From Streptomyces sp. NBC_00663 (GTDB lineage: Bacteria > Actinomycetota > Actinomycetes > Streptomycetales > Streptomycetaceae): a stretch of DNA of 64,000 nucleotides. This document shows positions 17,343 to 25,381 of this stretch, piece after piece. Made by a program: the position numbers and the translations under genes. A model generated the notes under the pieces. The model ran no database searches, was not told the DNA's origin, and worked only from the letters and a program-made list of their open reading frames with translations. The DNA is taken from positions 1,674,001-1,738,000 of the forward strand of contig NZ_CP109027.1 of the NCBI RefSeq assembly GCF_036226885.1. The letters run 5' to 3'. Position 1 is the first letter of the stretch; every line of letters begins with the position of its first letter.

Positions 17343-18581
17343 ATGAACTCGGCAGTGAGGGAACCGGTAGACGAACCGAGCCCGGAGCCGGACCGGGAGT
17401 CGCGCCGGGAGCCGGAGCGGGACCGGGAGCCGGACCGCAGGGTCACGACGCTCGAACTCTTCTTCGACCTCGTCTTTGTCTTCACCCTCACCCAGCTCAC
17501 CGTGCTGCTCGCGGGCGATCTCTCCTTCGCCACGGCCGGCCGCGTCGCGCTCATCTTCCTCGTGCTCTTCTGGATGTACGGGGCGTACGCGCACCTCACC
17601 AACCAGGTCCCGCCGGACCGTCCGTCACGACGCCTTGGGCTCATGCTCGGCATGGGCGGGTTCATGGTCTGCGCGCTGGCGGTGCCGCGGGTCTTCGACG
17701 ACTCCGGCGTCGTCTTCGGGCTCGGTTTCCTGCTCGTGGTCGTCGTGCACACCGCGCTCTACACCCGCAGCCACGGCCGGGACTCGATCTGGTACGGCGC
17801 CCCGAACGCGCTGGCCGGCCTCTCGGTGACGGTCGCCGGCCTGCTGGACGGCCTGGCCGCGGACGGGCTGTGGCTCCTGGCACTGGCCCTACAGTTCGTG
17901 ACGCCGTACATAGCCGAACGGGGCCCGGGCCGGTCGGACGGCCGCGCTCCCGAGGCGCTGCGCGCCCAGCTCGGCAGCCTCAACCCCGCGCACCTCGTGG
18001 AGCGGCACGGGCTGCTGCTCATCGTCGCGTTCGGCGAGTCCGTCATCGCGATCGGCATCGGCATCGGCGATCTGCCGCTCACGGCGGGCCTGTTCGGCGG
18101 CGCGTTCCTCGCCCTCGCACTGGCGACGGCCCTGTGGTGGACGTACTTCGTCCGGGACGAGGAGCTGGCCGAGGAGGTCTTCCGCGCGACGCCCGCCCCG
18201 GCCCGGTTCCGGCTGGCGATGAACGCGTACTACTACGCCTTCCTGCCGATGCTGCTGGGCATCGCCTTCCTCGCCGCGGGCGTGAAGAAGACCCTCGGCC
18301 ATCTCACCGAACACCTCCACACGGGCCCGGCGTTGGCCCTGGCGGGCGGGGTTGCCCTGTTCCTCACCGGAGACGTCGCCTTCCGCGCAACACTGCGCCT
18401 GCACCCCGTACGCTTCCGCGCCACGGCCGCACCGGTGGCCCTGGCGACCGCCCTACTGGGCCTACACACCTCGTCCGCCGCCGAACTCCTCGCACTGGTG
18501 GCGGTGTTGGTGACGATGCTGGCAGTGGAGGCACGGTGGTGCGGGAGAGACGCGGAGGCCCAGGACCTGGCGCGCGCGTGA
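17343..18581 (+). CDS. Low temperature requirement A (LtrA) family membrane protein
   Basis: The product is 412 residues. After a charged N-terminus rich in Pro, Glu and Arg comes the family signature VTTLELFFDLVFVFTLTQL, then about ten to twelve membrane spans including HGLLLIVAFGESVIAIG and LWWTYFVRDEE. The function of the family is not established beyond the original Listeria cold-growth phenotype. The ATG follows AGGGGGACC. The last codons (DLARA, stop) match the start of the 42-bp repeat unit that follows, so the 3' end of this gene is part of that array. Confidence 0.85.
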   Translation: MNSAVREPVDEPSPEPDRESRREPERDREPDRRVTTLELFFDLVFVFTLTQLTVLLAGDLSFATAGRVALIFLVLFWMYGAYAHLTNQVPPDRPSRRLGLMLGMGGFMVCALAVPRVFDDSGVVFGLGFLLVVVVHTALYTRSHGRDSIWYGAPNALAGLSVTVAGLLDGLAADGLWLLALALQFVTPYIAERGPGRSDGRAPEALRAQLGSLNPAHLVERHGLLLIVAFGESVIAIGIGIGDLPLTAGLFGGAFLALALATALWWTYFVRDEELAEEVFRATPAPARFRLAMNAYYYAFLPMLLGIAFLAAGVKKTLGHLTEHLHTGPALALAGGVALFLTGDVAFRATLRLHPVRFRATAAPVALATALLGLHTSSAAELLALVAVLVTMLAVEARWCGRDAEAQDLARA

Positions 18582-18607
18582 GGCGAGAACCCGCACCGAG
18601 GCCCAGC

Positions 18608-18944
18608 ACTTGGGGCGCGCGTGACACGAACGCCCCTGCCGGTACTGAGACTTAGGTCGCACGTGACGCAAAGGCCCACGCCGGCGCTCTGACTTGCAGC
18701 GCACGTGACACGAACGCCCCTGCCGGTACTGAGACTTAGGTCGCACGTGACGCAAAGGCCCACGCCGATGCTCGGACTTGCAGCGCGCGTGACACGAACG
18801 CCCCTGCCGGTGCTGAGACTTAGGTCGCACGTGCCGCAAAGGCCCGCGCCGGTGCTCGGACTTGGAGCGCACGTTACCCAAAGGCCCGCGCCGATGCTCA
18901 GACTTGGAGCGCACCTGACGCGCGGGCCCCCGCCCCCGCTCAGG
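18608..18944. repeat. 42-bp tandem repeat array at a convergent gene junction
   Basis: Units beginning ACTT occur at 18608, 18650, 18692, 18734, 18776, 18818, 18860 and 18902, exactly 42 bp apart. Two variants alternate: A has ACACGAACGCCCCTGCCGG and B has CGCAAAGGCCCACGCCG in the middle, giving an 84-bp A-B repeat three times, then two more B-like units. Similar partial units at 18565 and 18945 are the 3' ends of the flanking convergent genes. This array fills the 358-bp gap. A long minus-strand frame through it exists because 42 is a multiple of three; I do not call it a gene. Confidence 0.9.
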
Positions 18945-19620
18945 ACTTGGCACGCGCGTGATACGAACGCCTCGTGTGCTCCGTGTGTTCGCGCATGAGG
19001 CGGGTTGCCAGGGTCTCGTCGTGCGCCTCGATCGCCGCGATCAGGTCGCGGTGCTCGATCCAGGACTGGCGCCCGCGCTGCCGGGCGACCGGCGTGTAGT
19101 ACCAGCGGACCCGCCGGTCGACCTGGGCGGCCAGCTCCGCGAGGACCGCGTTGCCGGCCAGCCGCATGACCGTGGCGTGGAAACGGGCGTTGAGGACGAC
19201 GGCGGCGTCCACGTCGTCCGCGGCGACCGCCGCCAGGCCCTCCTCCAGTATCTCCCGCAGGGCCGCGAGTCCGCCGCCGTCCGCGTGCACCGCGGCGAGC
19301 CGGGCCGCCTCGGCCTCCAACAGCGTCCGTACGGTGAGGAGCTGGTCGGCCTCCTCCTCGGTCGGCTCATGCACGAACGCGCCCTGCGCGGGCCGAAGAT
19401 CGACCCACCCCTCAGTGCTGAGCCGCTGCAACGCCTCCCGCACCGGCTGCCGCGAGACACCGAGGTGCCCGGCGAGCTCGCTCTCGACCAGATGCTGGCC
19501 GGGCTGGAGAGCACGCGTGGTGATGAGTTCGAGGAGCGCCTCATAGACACGGTCACGCAACGGGCCGGGGCGTTCGAGCTTGGGCACCGCACCCTGCGGC
19601 AGGCCAGTCGTCGACAACAT
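18940..19620 (-). CDS. GntR-family transcriptional regulator (FadR/FCD type)
   Basis: The product is 226 residues. The N-terminal winged helix (residues about 18-85) has LRDRVYEALLELI, LVESELAGHLGVSRQPVREALQRL and GWVDLRPAQGAFV. The C-terminal FCD ligand domain has LLEAEAARLAA, ARFHATVMRLAGN and IEHRDLIAAIEAHD. FCD domains usually bind small carboxylates through metal, which fits the oxalate/formate neighbours. The ATG follows GGAGGGGGAC. Its upstream region contains two candidate operators. The stop codon falls in the sequence that seeds the 42-bp repeats. Confidence 0.9.
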   Translation of the reverse strand: MLSTTGLPQGAVPKLERPGPLRDRVYEALLELITTRALQPGQHLVESELAGHLGVSRQPVREALQRLSTEGWVDLRPAQGAFVHEPTEEEADQLLTVRTLLEAEAARLAAVHADGGGLAALREILEEGLAAVAADDVDAAVVLNARFHATVMRLAGNAVLAELAAQVDRRVRWYYTPVARQRGRQSWIEHRDLIAAIEAHDETLATRLMREHTEHTRRSYHARAKS

Positions 19621-19658
19621 GGTCCGTCCCCCTCCGGTCGGCGCGGGCGGTCGCAGCC

Positions 19659-19695
19659 GAAAGCCAGTATGAATTGGCTTTCGTCTACAGTCTAC
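19659..19695. promoter_or_regulatory. Operator candidates upstream of the GntR gene
   Basis: GAAAGCCA (19659-19666) and TGGCTTTC (19675-19682) form perfect 8-bp arms with an 8-bp spacer. Directly beside them GTCTACAGTCTAC (19683-19695) contains, on the minus strand, ACTGTAGAC, a nine-base match to the operator candidate at 22443-22451. Autoregulation by the GntR protein is likely but unproven. Confidence 0.5.
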
Positions 19696-19720
19696 GGTGC
19701 CTGTCCCGCCATGGGCCCGT

Positions 19721-20668
19721 TCAGGGGCACCGCACGACCTGGCCCGCGTACGACAGGTTCCCACCGAACCCGAACAACAGCACCGGATCCCCGGAGGACA
19801 GCGCCCCCTGCTCCACCAGCTTGGAGAAGGCGAGCGGAATGCTGGCCGCCGACGTGTTGCCCGACTCGGCGACATCACGGGCCACGACCGCGTTGACGGC
19901 GCCGATCTTCTGGGCGAGCGGCTCGATGATCCGCAGGTTGGCCTGGTGCAGCACGACCCCGGCGAGATCCTCGGGCGCGAGCCCCGCCTTCTCGCAGGCC
20001 TTGCGGGCGATGGGCGGCAGCTGGGTGGTCGCCCACCGGTACACGCTCTGCCCCTCCTGGGCGAACCGCGCGGGCTGCCCCTCGATCCGCACCGCGTGCC
20101 CCATCTCGGGCACCGACCCCCACAGCACCGGCCCGATACCGGCTTCCTCACCCGGCGCGCAGGCCTCGACGACCGCGGCCCCCGCCCCGTCCCCGACGAG
20201 CACACAGGTGGTGCGGTCGGTCCAGTCGGTGACCTCGGACATCTTGTCGGCACCGATGACGAGCGCCCGGGCCGAGGCCCCGGCCCGCACGGCGTGGTCG
20301 GCGGTGGCGAGCGCGTGCGTGAAGCCCGCGCAGACCACGTTGACGTCCATCGCGGCCGGCGAGGGAATGCCGAGCCGGGCGGCGACCCGGGCGGCCATGT
20401 TCGGGGACCGGTCGACGGCGGTCGACGTGGCCACCAGCACCAGGTCGATGTCGCCGGGGGCGAGACCGGCCGCGGCCAGCGCCTTGGCGGCGGCATGCGC
20501 GGCCAGCTCGTCGACGGGCTCGTCGGGCCCGGCGATGTGCCGCGTACGGATACCCACCCGGCTCCTGATCCACTCGTCACTGGTGTCCACCAGGCCCGCC
20601 AGGTCCTCGTTGGTGAGTACCTTGGCGGGCTGGTAGTGGCCGACGGCGGCGATACGCGAGCCGTTCAT
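19721..20668 (-). CDS. 3-oxoacyl-ACP synthase III (KAS III)-like protein
   Basis: This 315-residue thiolase-fold enzyme has the catalytic triad of KAS III: C113 in NVVCAGF, His in VVLHQANLRI and Asn in AESGNTSAASIP. The N-terminal TSDEWIRSRVGIRTRH stretch is typical. It condenses an acyl-CoA with malonyl-ACP or acts on a related thioester. The ATG at 20666-20668 follows GAGAGGGA. It sits alone between the GntR gene and the OFA transporter rather than in a fatty-acid operon, so it is probably a paralogue with a specialised substrate. A link to oxalyl-, formyl- or malonyl-type thioesters is only inference. Confidence 0.85.
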   Translation of the reverse strand: MNGSRIAAVGHYQPAKVLTNEDLAGLVDTSDEWIRSRVGIRTRHIAGPDEPVDELAAHAAAKALAAAGLAPGDIDLVLVATSTAVDRSPNMAARVAARLGIPSPAAMDVNVVCAGFTHALATADHAVRAGASARALVIGADKMSEVTDWTDRTTCVLVGDGAGAAVVEACAPGEEAGIGPVLWGSVPEMGHAVRIEGQPARFAQEGQSVYRWATTQLPPIARKACEKAGLAPEDLAGVVLHQANLRIIEPLAQKIGAVNAVVARDVAESGNTSAASIPLAFSKLVEQGALSSGDPVLLFGFGGNLSYAGQVVRCP

Positions 20669-20790
20669 TGGGTGGTCCCTCTCGTTGCCTTGGGTAGCGC
20701 GATCCACCAGTCTGATCAGTGACTCACGGGTACGACGTCAGGTAAGGCGACAGGAAACAGGCGCCGGGGTTGTCGGCTTCTGTCAGGCCC

Positions 20791-20836
20791 TCGGACGCCC
20801 GACCACCTGACGGTCGGACGCCCGAACACCTACCGA
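20791..20836. repeat. Two-copy 23-bp direct repeat
   Basis: TCGGACGCCCGA occurs at 20791-20802 and again at 20814-20825, and the following bases (CCACCTGACGG and ACACCTACCGA) are also similar, so the repeated unit is 23 bp. It lies just past the stop of the 46-residue gene in the 172-bp gap before the KAS III gene. No function is evident. Confidence 0.4.
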
Positions 20837-20840
20837 ACAG

Positions 20841-20981
20841 TCACCCGGTGAACAGCTGAGTCGCCTTCTGTACGAGCTCGTACACCCCGTAGGCGAGCGG
20901 TGCACCCACCCACAGCCAGGCGAAGGCGATCAGCGGCCGCCGGTCAGGCGGACTCTGCGGACTGCTGTCGTTCTGCGACAT
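20841..20981 (-). CDS. Small subunit of the OFA-type MFS transporter (46 residues)
   Basis: A 46-residue frame, MSQNDSSPQSPPDRRP followed by one hydrophobic helix (LIAFAWLWVGAPLAYGVYEL) and a short polar tail, begins inside the last 38 bases of the OFA transporter gene in another frame. Single-helix proteins of this look are annotated in actinobacteria as MFS transporter small subunit next to oxalate/formate-type carriers. Overlap with the 3' end of the carrier gene implies coupled translation and roughly equal amounts. The carrier's own end (ADVAERQQSAESA) is read from the same DNA. Confidence rests on the family resemblance and the overlap. Confidence 0.78.
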   Translation of the reverse strand: MSQNDSSPQSPPDRRPLIAFAWLWVGAPLAYGVYELVQKATQLFTG

Positions 20982-22281
20982 CGGCGGCCTCCCTCGGTGC
21001 GGGGATGTGGTGACGGGAGTGGACGGGACGGACCAGTTCGTTGGCCACGAACCCGATCGCCAGCAGCCCGATCATGATGAACAGGGACAGGGTGTAGAGG
21101 GAGGAACCGCTCTTGCCCGCCTCCTCCTGCCGGTCGGCGATCCAGTTGACGATCAGCGGCCCGAGGACACCGGCCGTGGACCAGGCGGTGAGCAGCCGCC
21201 CGTGGATGGCGCCGACCTGGTAGGTCCCGAAGAGGTCCTTCAGATAGGCGGGGATGGTCGCGAAGCCGCCGCCGTAGAAGGAGAGGATCACCAGCGCGCA
21301 GAGGATGAACAGCGGCTTGGACGAGTCGCCGACCAGCGCGATGAGCAGGTACATCACGGCGCCCGCGCCCAGATAGAGGCGGTAGATGTTCTTGCGGCCG
21401 ATCAGGTCCGAGGTGGACGACCAGCCGATCCGGCCCGCCATGTTGGCCGCCGACAGCAGCGCGACGAAACCGGCCGCCGCGGACGCTGACACCGTTGTCG
21501 AGCTGTTCTTGAAGAAGTCCGTGATCATCGGAGCGGCCTTCTCCAGGATGCCGATGCCCGCGGTCACGTTCATGCAGAGCACGACCCACAGACACCAGAA
21601 CTGCGGGGTGCGCACCGCGCTGCGCGCGGAGACCTGCGGCCCCGAGGTGATGCTCGGCGCCCCCTCGACCGGCTTCTCGGTGCGCGGCACCCGCACGAGC
21701 AGCACGCCGAGCGTCATGAAGACGGCGTACGACAGCCCGTGCACGAGGAACGCCAGCGCGATCCCGGAGCTGTCGGAGCCGAACGACTCCAGCATCTGCG
21801 CCGACCAGGGCGAGGCGATCAGCGCACCGCCGCCGAAGCCCATGATGGCGATGCCGGTGGCCATGCCGGGCCGGTCCGGGAACCACTTGATCAGCGTGGA
21901 GACCGGCGAGATGTAGCCGATGCCGAGACCTATGCCGCCGACGAAGCCGTAGCCGAGGACGATCAGCCAGTACTGCTCGGTGGCCGCGCCCAGCGCGGAA
22001 AGCAGGAAGCCGGACGAGAAGCAGATCAGGGCGACGGTCATCGCCCACCGCGGCCCGTTGCGCTCGACGAGCGTGCCGCCGAAGGCGGCGGACAGGCCGA
22101 GCATGACGATGCCGAGCTGGAAGGGCAACGCGCTCTGGGTGCCGCTCAGACCGAGCGCGGACTCCAGGGGCGGCTTGAACACGGACCAGGCGTAGGCCTG
22201 GCCGATGGAGAGGTGGACCGAGAGGGCGGCGGGGGGAACGAGCCAGCGGCTCCAGCCGGCCGGTGCGACAGGGGGACTCAT
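20944..22281 (-). CDS. OFA-family MFS transporter (oxalate/formate antiporter type)
   Basis: The 445-residue major facilitator is from a different OFA branch than the pair at 2793-5618. It has SVHLSIGQAYAWSVFKPPL, GIGLGIGYISPVSTLIKWFP, MGFGGGALIASPW and GGGFATIPAYLKDLFGT. These motifs are shared with oxalate/formate exchangers. The ATG at 22279-22281 has only a weak ribosome site (GGGATC). It is divergent from the dehydrogenase operon across a 235-bp region holding two candidate operators. Its 3' end overlaps a small-subunit gene. It probably moves a carboxylate used or made by the neighbouring enzymes. Confidence 0.85.
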   Translation of the reverse strand: MSPPVAPAGWSRWLVPPAALSVHLSIGQAYAWSVFKPPLESALGLSGTQSALPFQLGIVMLGLSAAFGGTLVERNGPRWAMTVALICFSSGFLLSALGAATEQYWLIVLGYGFVGGIGLGIGYISPVSTLIKWFPDRPGMATGIAIMGFGGGALIASPWSAQMLESFGSDSSGIALAFLVHGLSYAVFMTLGVLLVRVPRTEKPVEGAPSITSGPQVSARSAVRTPQFWCLWVVLCMNVTAGIGILEKAAPMITDFFKNSSTTVSASAAAGFVALLSAANMAGRIGWSSTSDLIGRKNIYRLYLGAGAVMYLLIALVGDSSKPLFILCALVILSFYGGGFATIPAYLKDLFGTYQVGAIHGRLLTAWSTAGVLGPLIVNWIADRQEEAGKSGSSLYTLSLFIMIGLLAIGFVANELVRPVHSRHHIPAPREAADVAERQQSAESA

Positions 22282-22326
22282 GATCCCGGACAGTAGGGAG
22301 ATACACGGGAGTTGAGAAGGCGGCAC

Positions 22327-22343
22327 GTCGACCGTATGCGATG
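22327..22343. promoter_or_regulatory. Candidate operator upstream of the OFA transporter gene
   Basis: GTCGACCGTATGCGATG matches GTCGACTGTATGCAATG of the frc operator region (1397-1411 and two bases beyond) at 15 of 17 positions. It lies 46 bases before the transporter start. A shared regulator with frc is suggested. Confidence 0.4.
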
Positions 22344-22439
22344 AGCGGTACGCGGGGCGCGCCGAACGGTCAGACCACCCGGTTTCCCGACCTCCGCGGA
22401 ACCGCACGGTGCCGTCCCGACCCTTGCCGCCTGATCTCA

Positions 22440-22457
22440 CATACTGTAGACAATATG
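22440..22457. promoter_or_regulatory. Candidate operator upstream of the dehydrogenase operon
   Basis: CATACTGT-AG-ACAATATG is a near-perfect palindrome (7 of 8 arm pairs). It shares CATAC-type ends with the frc operator and ACTGTAGAC with the GntR promoter. It lies 60 bases before the first gene of the operon. Confidence 0.5.
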
Positions 22458-22516
22458 TCGTCGACACAGTTCGACAGTTCCGCGGTACACCCTCGACCGA
22501 ACGGAGCTCGCCCCGC

Positions 22517-23488
22517 ATGAAAGTCGCAGTCCTCGGCGCCGGAGCCATCGGCGCCTACGTCGGCGCCGCCCTGCACCGCGCAGGCGCCGACGTACACCTC
22601 ATCGCCCGTGGACCGCACCTCGCGGCCATGAGGCACCACGGCGTCCGCGTCCTCTCCCCCCGCGGCGACTTCACCGCACACACCCACGCCACCGACAACC
22701 CCGCCGACATCGGCCCCGTCGACTACGTCTTCCTCGGCCTCAAGGCCACCTCCTACGCGGCGTGCGGACCACTCATCCAACCCCTGCTGCACGCCGACAC
22801 CGCCGTCATCGCCGCCCAGAACGGCATCCCCTGGTGGTACTTCCACGCCCACGGCGGCCCCCACAACGGCCACCGGCTCGAAAGCGTCGACCCCGGCGGA
22901 ACCGTCAGCGCCGTCCTCGCCCCCCAACGCGCCATCGGCTGCGTCGTCTACGCCGCCACCGAACTCGAAGCCCCCGGCGTGGTCCGCCACCTCGAAGGCA
23001 CCCGCTTCTCCATCGGCGAACCCGACCGCAGCCTCTCCCCCCGCTGCCTCGCCTTCAGCCAAGCCATGCAGGCCGGCGGGTTGAAATGCCCCGTCGAACC
23101 CGACCTGCGCAACGACATCTGGCTCAAACTCCTGGGCAACATCTCCTTCAACCCCATCAGCGCCCTCGCCCGCGCCACCATGCGCCAAATGTGCCACCAC
23201 ACCGCCACCCGCACCGTCATCCACACCATGATGGAAGAAACCCTCACCGTCGCCGCAGCCCTCGACTGCCACCCCGACATCACCATCGAACGCCGCCTCG
23301 CCGGCGCCGAAAAAGTCGGCGACCACCGCACCTCCACCCTCCAAGACCTCGAAGCCGGCAAACCCCTCGAACTCGACGTCCTCCTCACTGCCGTCATCGA
23401 ACTCGCCACCCTCACCCACACCCCCGTCCCCACCCTCACCACCATCCACGCCCTCACCGACCTCCTCACCCATCGGACCGCCGCATGA
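22517..23488 (+). CDS. Ketopantoate reductase (ApbA/PanE)-family oxidoreductase
   Basis: The product is 323 residues. An N-terminal Rossmann fold (KVAVLGAGAIGAYVG) is followed by the ApbA C-terminal domain with NDIWLKLLGNISFNP (catalytic Lys) and TSTLQDLEAGKPLELDVL. Members reduce 2-keto acids such as ketopantoate with NADPH. The ATG at 22517 follows CGGAG; a longer upstream frame has no support. Its stop overlaps the next ATG (ATGA), so it is the first gene of the dehydrogenase operon and not of a pantothenate locus. Its substrate may be another 2-oxo acid. Codon third positions are almost all C, more extreme than the genes around it. Confidence 0.85.
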   Translation: MKVAVLGAGAIGAYVGAALHRAGADVHLIARGPHLAAMRHHGVRVLSPRGDFTAHTHATDNPADIGPVDYVFLGLKATSYAACGPLIQPLLHADTAVIAAQNGIPWWYFHAHGGPHNGHRLESVDPGGTVSAVLAPQRAIGCVVYAATELEAPGVVRHLEGTRFSIGEPDRSLSPRCLAFSQAMQAGGLKCPVEPDLRNDIWLKLLGNISFNPISALARATMRQMCHHTATRTVIHTMMEETLTVAAALDCHPDITIERRLAGAEKVGDHRTSTLQDLEAGKPLELDVLLTAVIELATLTHTPVPTLTTIHALTDLLTHRTAA

Positions 23489-25377
23489 ACCGCGACGCCC
23501 GAGGAGGCAACCCCAGGCTCACGCACCCGCTCGTGCGGGACGGGCGCGACGAGCCTTTGCGCAGGGCGAGTTGGGACGAGGCGCTGGACCGGGCCGCACG
23601 GGGACTTCGGCGCGGTCGCGGCGCGTTCGGGATGCTCGCCTGCGCCCGTGCGACCAACGAGACGAACTATCTGGCGCAGAAGTTCGCCCGGGTCGTGATG
23701 GGCACCAACAACGTCGACTCCGTCGACCGCAGGAGCCACGCGGCGAGCGTCGCGGGCCTGGCGGCGGTGTTCGGTTCGGGTGGCGGTACGTCGTCGTACG
23801 GCGAGGTCGAGCACACCGACGTCGTGGTGATGTGGGGTTCCAACGCCCGGGTTGCGCACCCGGTGTTCTTCCAGCGCGTACTGAAGGGCGTTCACGGTGG
23901 CGCCCGGCTGTACGCGGTCGACCCGCGGCGGGCGTCCACGGCGGAGTGGGCGGAGGGCTGGCTCGGGCTCAACGTCGGTACGGACATCGCGCTGGCACAC
24001 GCGATCGGCCGGGAGATCATCCAGGCGGGTCTGGCCAACGAGGCGTTCGTGGAGCGTGCGACGAGCGGTTTCGAGGAGTACCGGGCGCTGGTCGAGCCGT
24101 GGACGCTGTCGCTCGCGCAGAAGGTGACCGGCGTACCGGCCCCGGCCATAAGGGAGTTGGCGCACGCGTACGCCAGGGCGGAGCGTGCCCAGATCTGCTG
24201 GACCCTGGGCGTCACCGATCACCACAACGGCACGGCCGTCGTGCGGGCGTTGATCGACCTGGCGTTGCTGACCGGCCATGTGGGCCGCGAGGGCTCGGGA
24301 CTTCAGCCGCTGTGCGGGCGGAACAACGTCCAAGGCGCCGTCGACATGGGAGCCGTGCCGCACCGCCTGCCCGGCTTCCAGGACGTCCTCGATCCCGATG
24401 CCCGGCTGCGGTTCGAGTCCGCGTGGGACACCGCTTTGCCGCCGCACTACGGGCTGAACCTGGCCGAGATGTTCGAGGAGATGGAGACGGGCGGCGTGCG
24501 GGCCGTCCACTGCCTCGGCGAGAACCCGGCGCCCTCCGAGGCGCGGCGCCTCAAAGCCCTGGACTTCCTCGTCGTACAGGACATGTTCCGCACGAGCACG
24601 GCCGAGCTGGCGGACGTCGTCCTGCCCGCGACGGCCGGCTGGGCGGAGTCCGAGGGGACAACCACCAACAGTGAGCGGCGAGTTCAGCGGGTCCGCAAGG
24701 CGGTCGAGCCGCCCGGCGAGGCCCGCGACGACATCGACATCCTCTGCGACCTGGCCCGGCGCCTCGGGCATCCGTGGGAGTACGCCGGCGCCGAGGCCGT
24801 CTGGAACGAGGTGCGGTCGGTGTCGCCGGACCACTACGGGATGACGTACCGACGACTGGAGGCGGAGAAGGGACTTCAGTGGCCGTGTCCGACCACGGAC
24901 ACCGTCGAACCGCCCTATCTGCACGGCCGGTTGTGGGCGGACGACCCGGCGCTGCGGGGCCGGCGCGCACCCTTCGGGCTGGTGCGGCATGTCCCGCCGG
25001 TCGACCTCACCGACGAGCGGTTCCCGATCCGGCTGACCACAGGGCGACGGCTCGACTCCTCCAACTCGGCCGGACAGCAGGGTGGTTCCCCGCGTCGGGG
25101 CGAGTTCGTGGAGCTGTGCCCGGAGGACGCGGAACGCTACGGAGTCGTGGTCGGTGAGAAGGTGCAGATCACCTCACGGCACGGCTCGGTCGTCGTGTCC
25201 GTGTGGATCGACACCGCCCTGCGACCCGGGCTGGCCTTCACGACACTGCGCCTCCCGGACCACAACGACACCGACCAGCCGACCTCGGCCGCCCGTTGCC
25301 CGATCGCGGGGACGGCCGAGTACAAGGCGACGGCGATCCGGATCGACAAGCTCCCGCTCGTCACCTACGTGGGGTGA
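23485..25377 (+). CDS. Molybdopterin oxidoreductase, formate-dehydrogenase-alpha catalytic half
   Basis: The 630-residue product aligns along its length with the catalytic part of FdhF-type formate dehydrogenases (SWDEALDRAA, ATNETNYLAQKFAR, GTNNVDS, FEEYRALVEPWT, NNVQGAVDMGA, ADVVLPATAGWAESEG, LTTGR, AEYKATAIRID) but lacks the N-terminal Mo4Fe4S domain. That domain lies at the end of the protein encoded at 27283. Key positions differ: S84 replaces the Mo-ligand Cys/Sec, H85 is kept, and C277 with R279 (LCGRNNVQG) replaces the RGQ motif holding the catalytic Arg. Formate activity is therefore doubtful. The start overlaps the preceding stop by four bases. A bis-MGD cofactor is expected. Confidence 0.85.
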   Translation: MNRDARGGNPRLTHPLVRDGRDEPLRRASWDEALDRAARGLRRGRGAFGMLACARATNETNYLAQKFARVVMGTNNVDSVDRRSHAASVAGLAAVFGSGGGTSSYGEVEHTDVVVMWGSNARVAHPVFFQRVLKGVHGGARLYAVDPRRASTAEWAEGWLGLNVGTDIALAHAIGREIIQAGLANEAFVERATSGFEEYRALVEPWTLSLAQKVTGVPAPAIRELAHAYARAERAQICWTLGVTDHHNGTAVVRALIDLALLTGHVGREGSGLQPLCGRNNVQGAVDMGAVPHRLPGFQDVLDPDARLRFESAWDTALPPHYGLNLAEMFEEMETGGVRAVHCLGENPAPSEARRLKALDFLVVQDMFRTSTAELADVVLPATAGWAESEGTTTNSERRVQRVRKAVEPPGEARDDIDILCDLARRLGHPWEYAGAEAVWNEVRSVSPDHYGMTYRRLEAEKGLQWPCPTTDTVEPPYLHGRLWADDPALRGRRAPFGLVRHVPPVDLTDERFPIRLTTGRRLDSSNSAGQQGGSPRRGEFVELCPEDAERYGVVVGEKVQITSRHGSVVVSVWIDTALRPGLAFTTLRLPDHNDTDQPTSAARCPIAGTAEYKATAIRIDKLPLVTYVG

Positions 25378-25381
25378 CGGG

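Noticed and set aside
15503..18655. Very long plus-strand frame (over 1,000 codons)
   Set aside because: It is antisense to the ABC ATPase and ROK genes and out of frame with the LtrA gene. Long shadow frames are normal in high-GC DNA; its composition is not protein-like.
18608..18944. CRISPR array
   Set aside because: Repeats are directly adjacent with no unique spacers, the units themselves vary, and no cas genes are present.
18462..18953. 163-codon minus-strand frame with 14-residue repeats (RSKSEHRRGPLRHV-type)
   Set aside because: It exists only because the 42-bp repeat is a multiple of three. It overlaps the LtrA gene in antisense, has no ribosome site, and its Arg/His-rich composition is unlike any real family I know.
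20904..20981. Treating the small frame after the OFA transporter gene as a random shadow
   Set aside because: Rejected as an explanation because it has a proper ATG, a single well-formed membrane helix, a polar tail and the position typical of a known small-subunit family.
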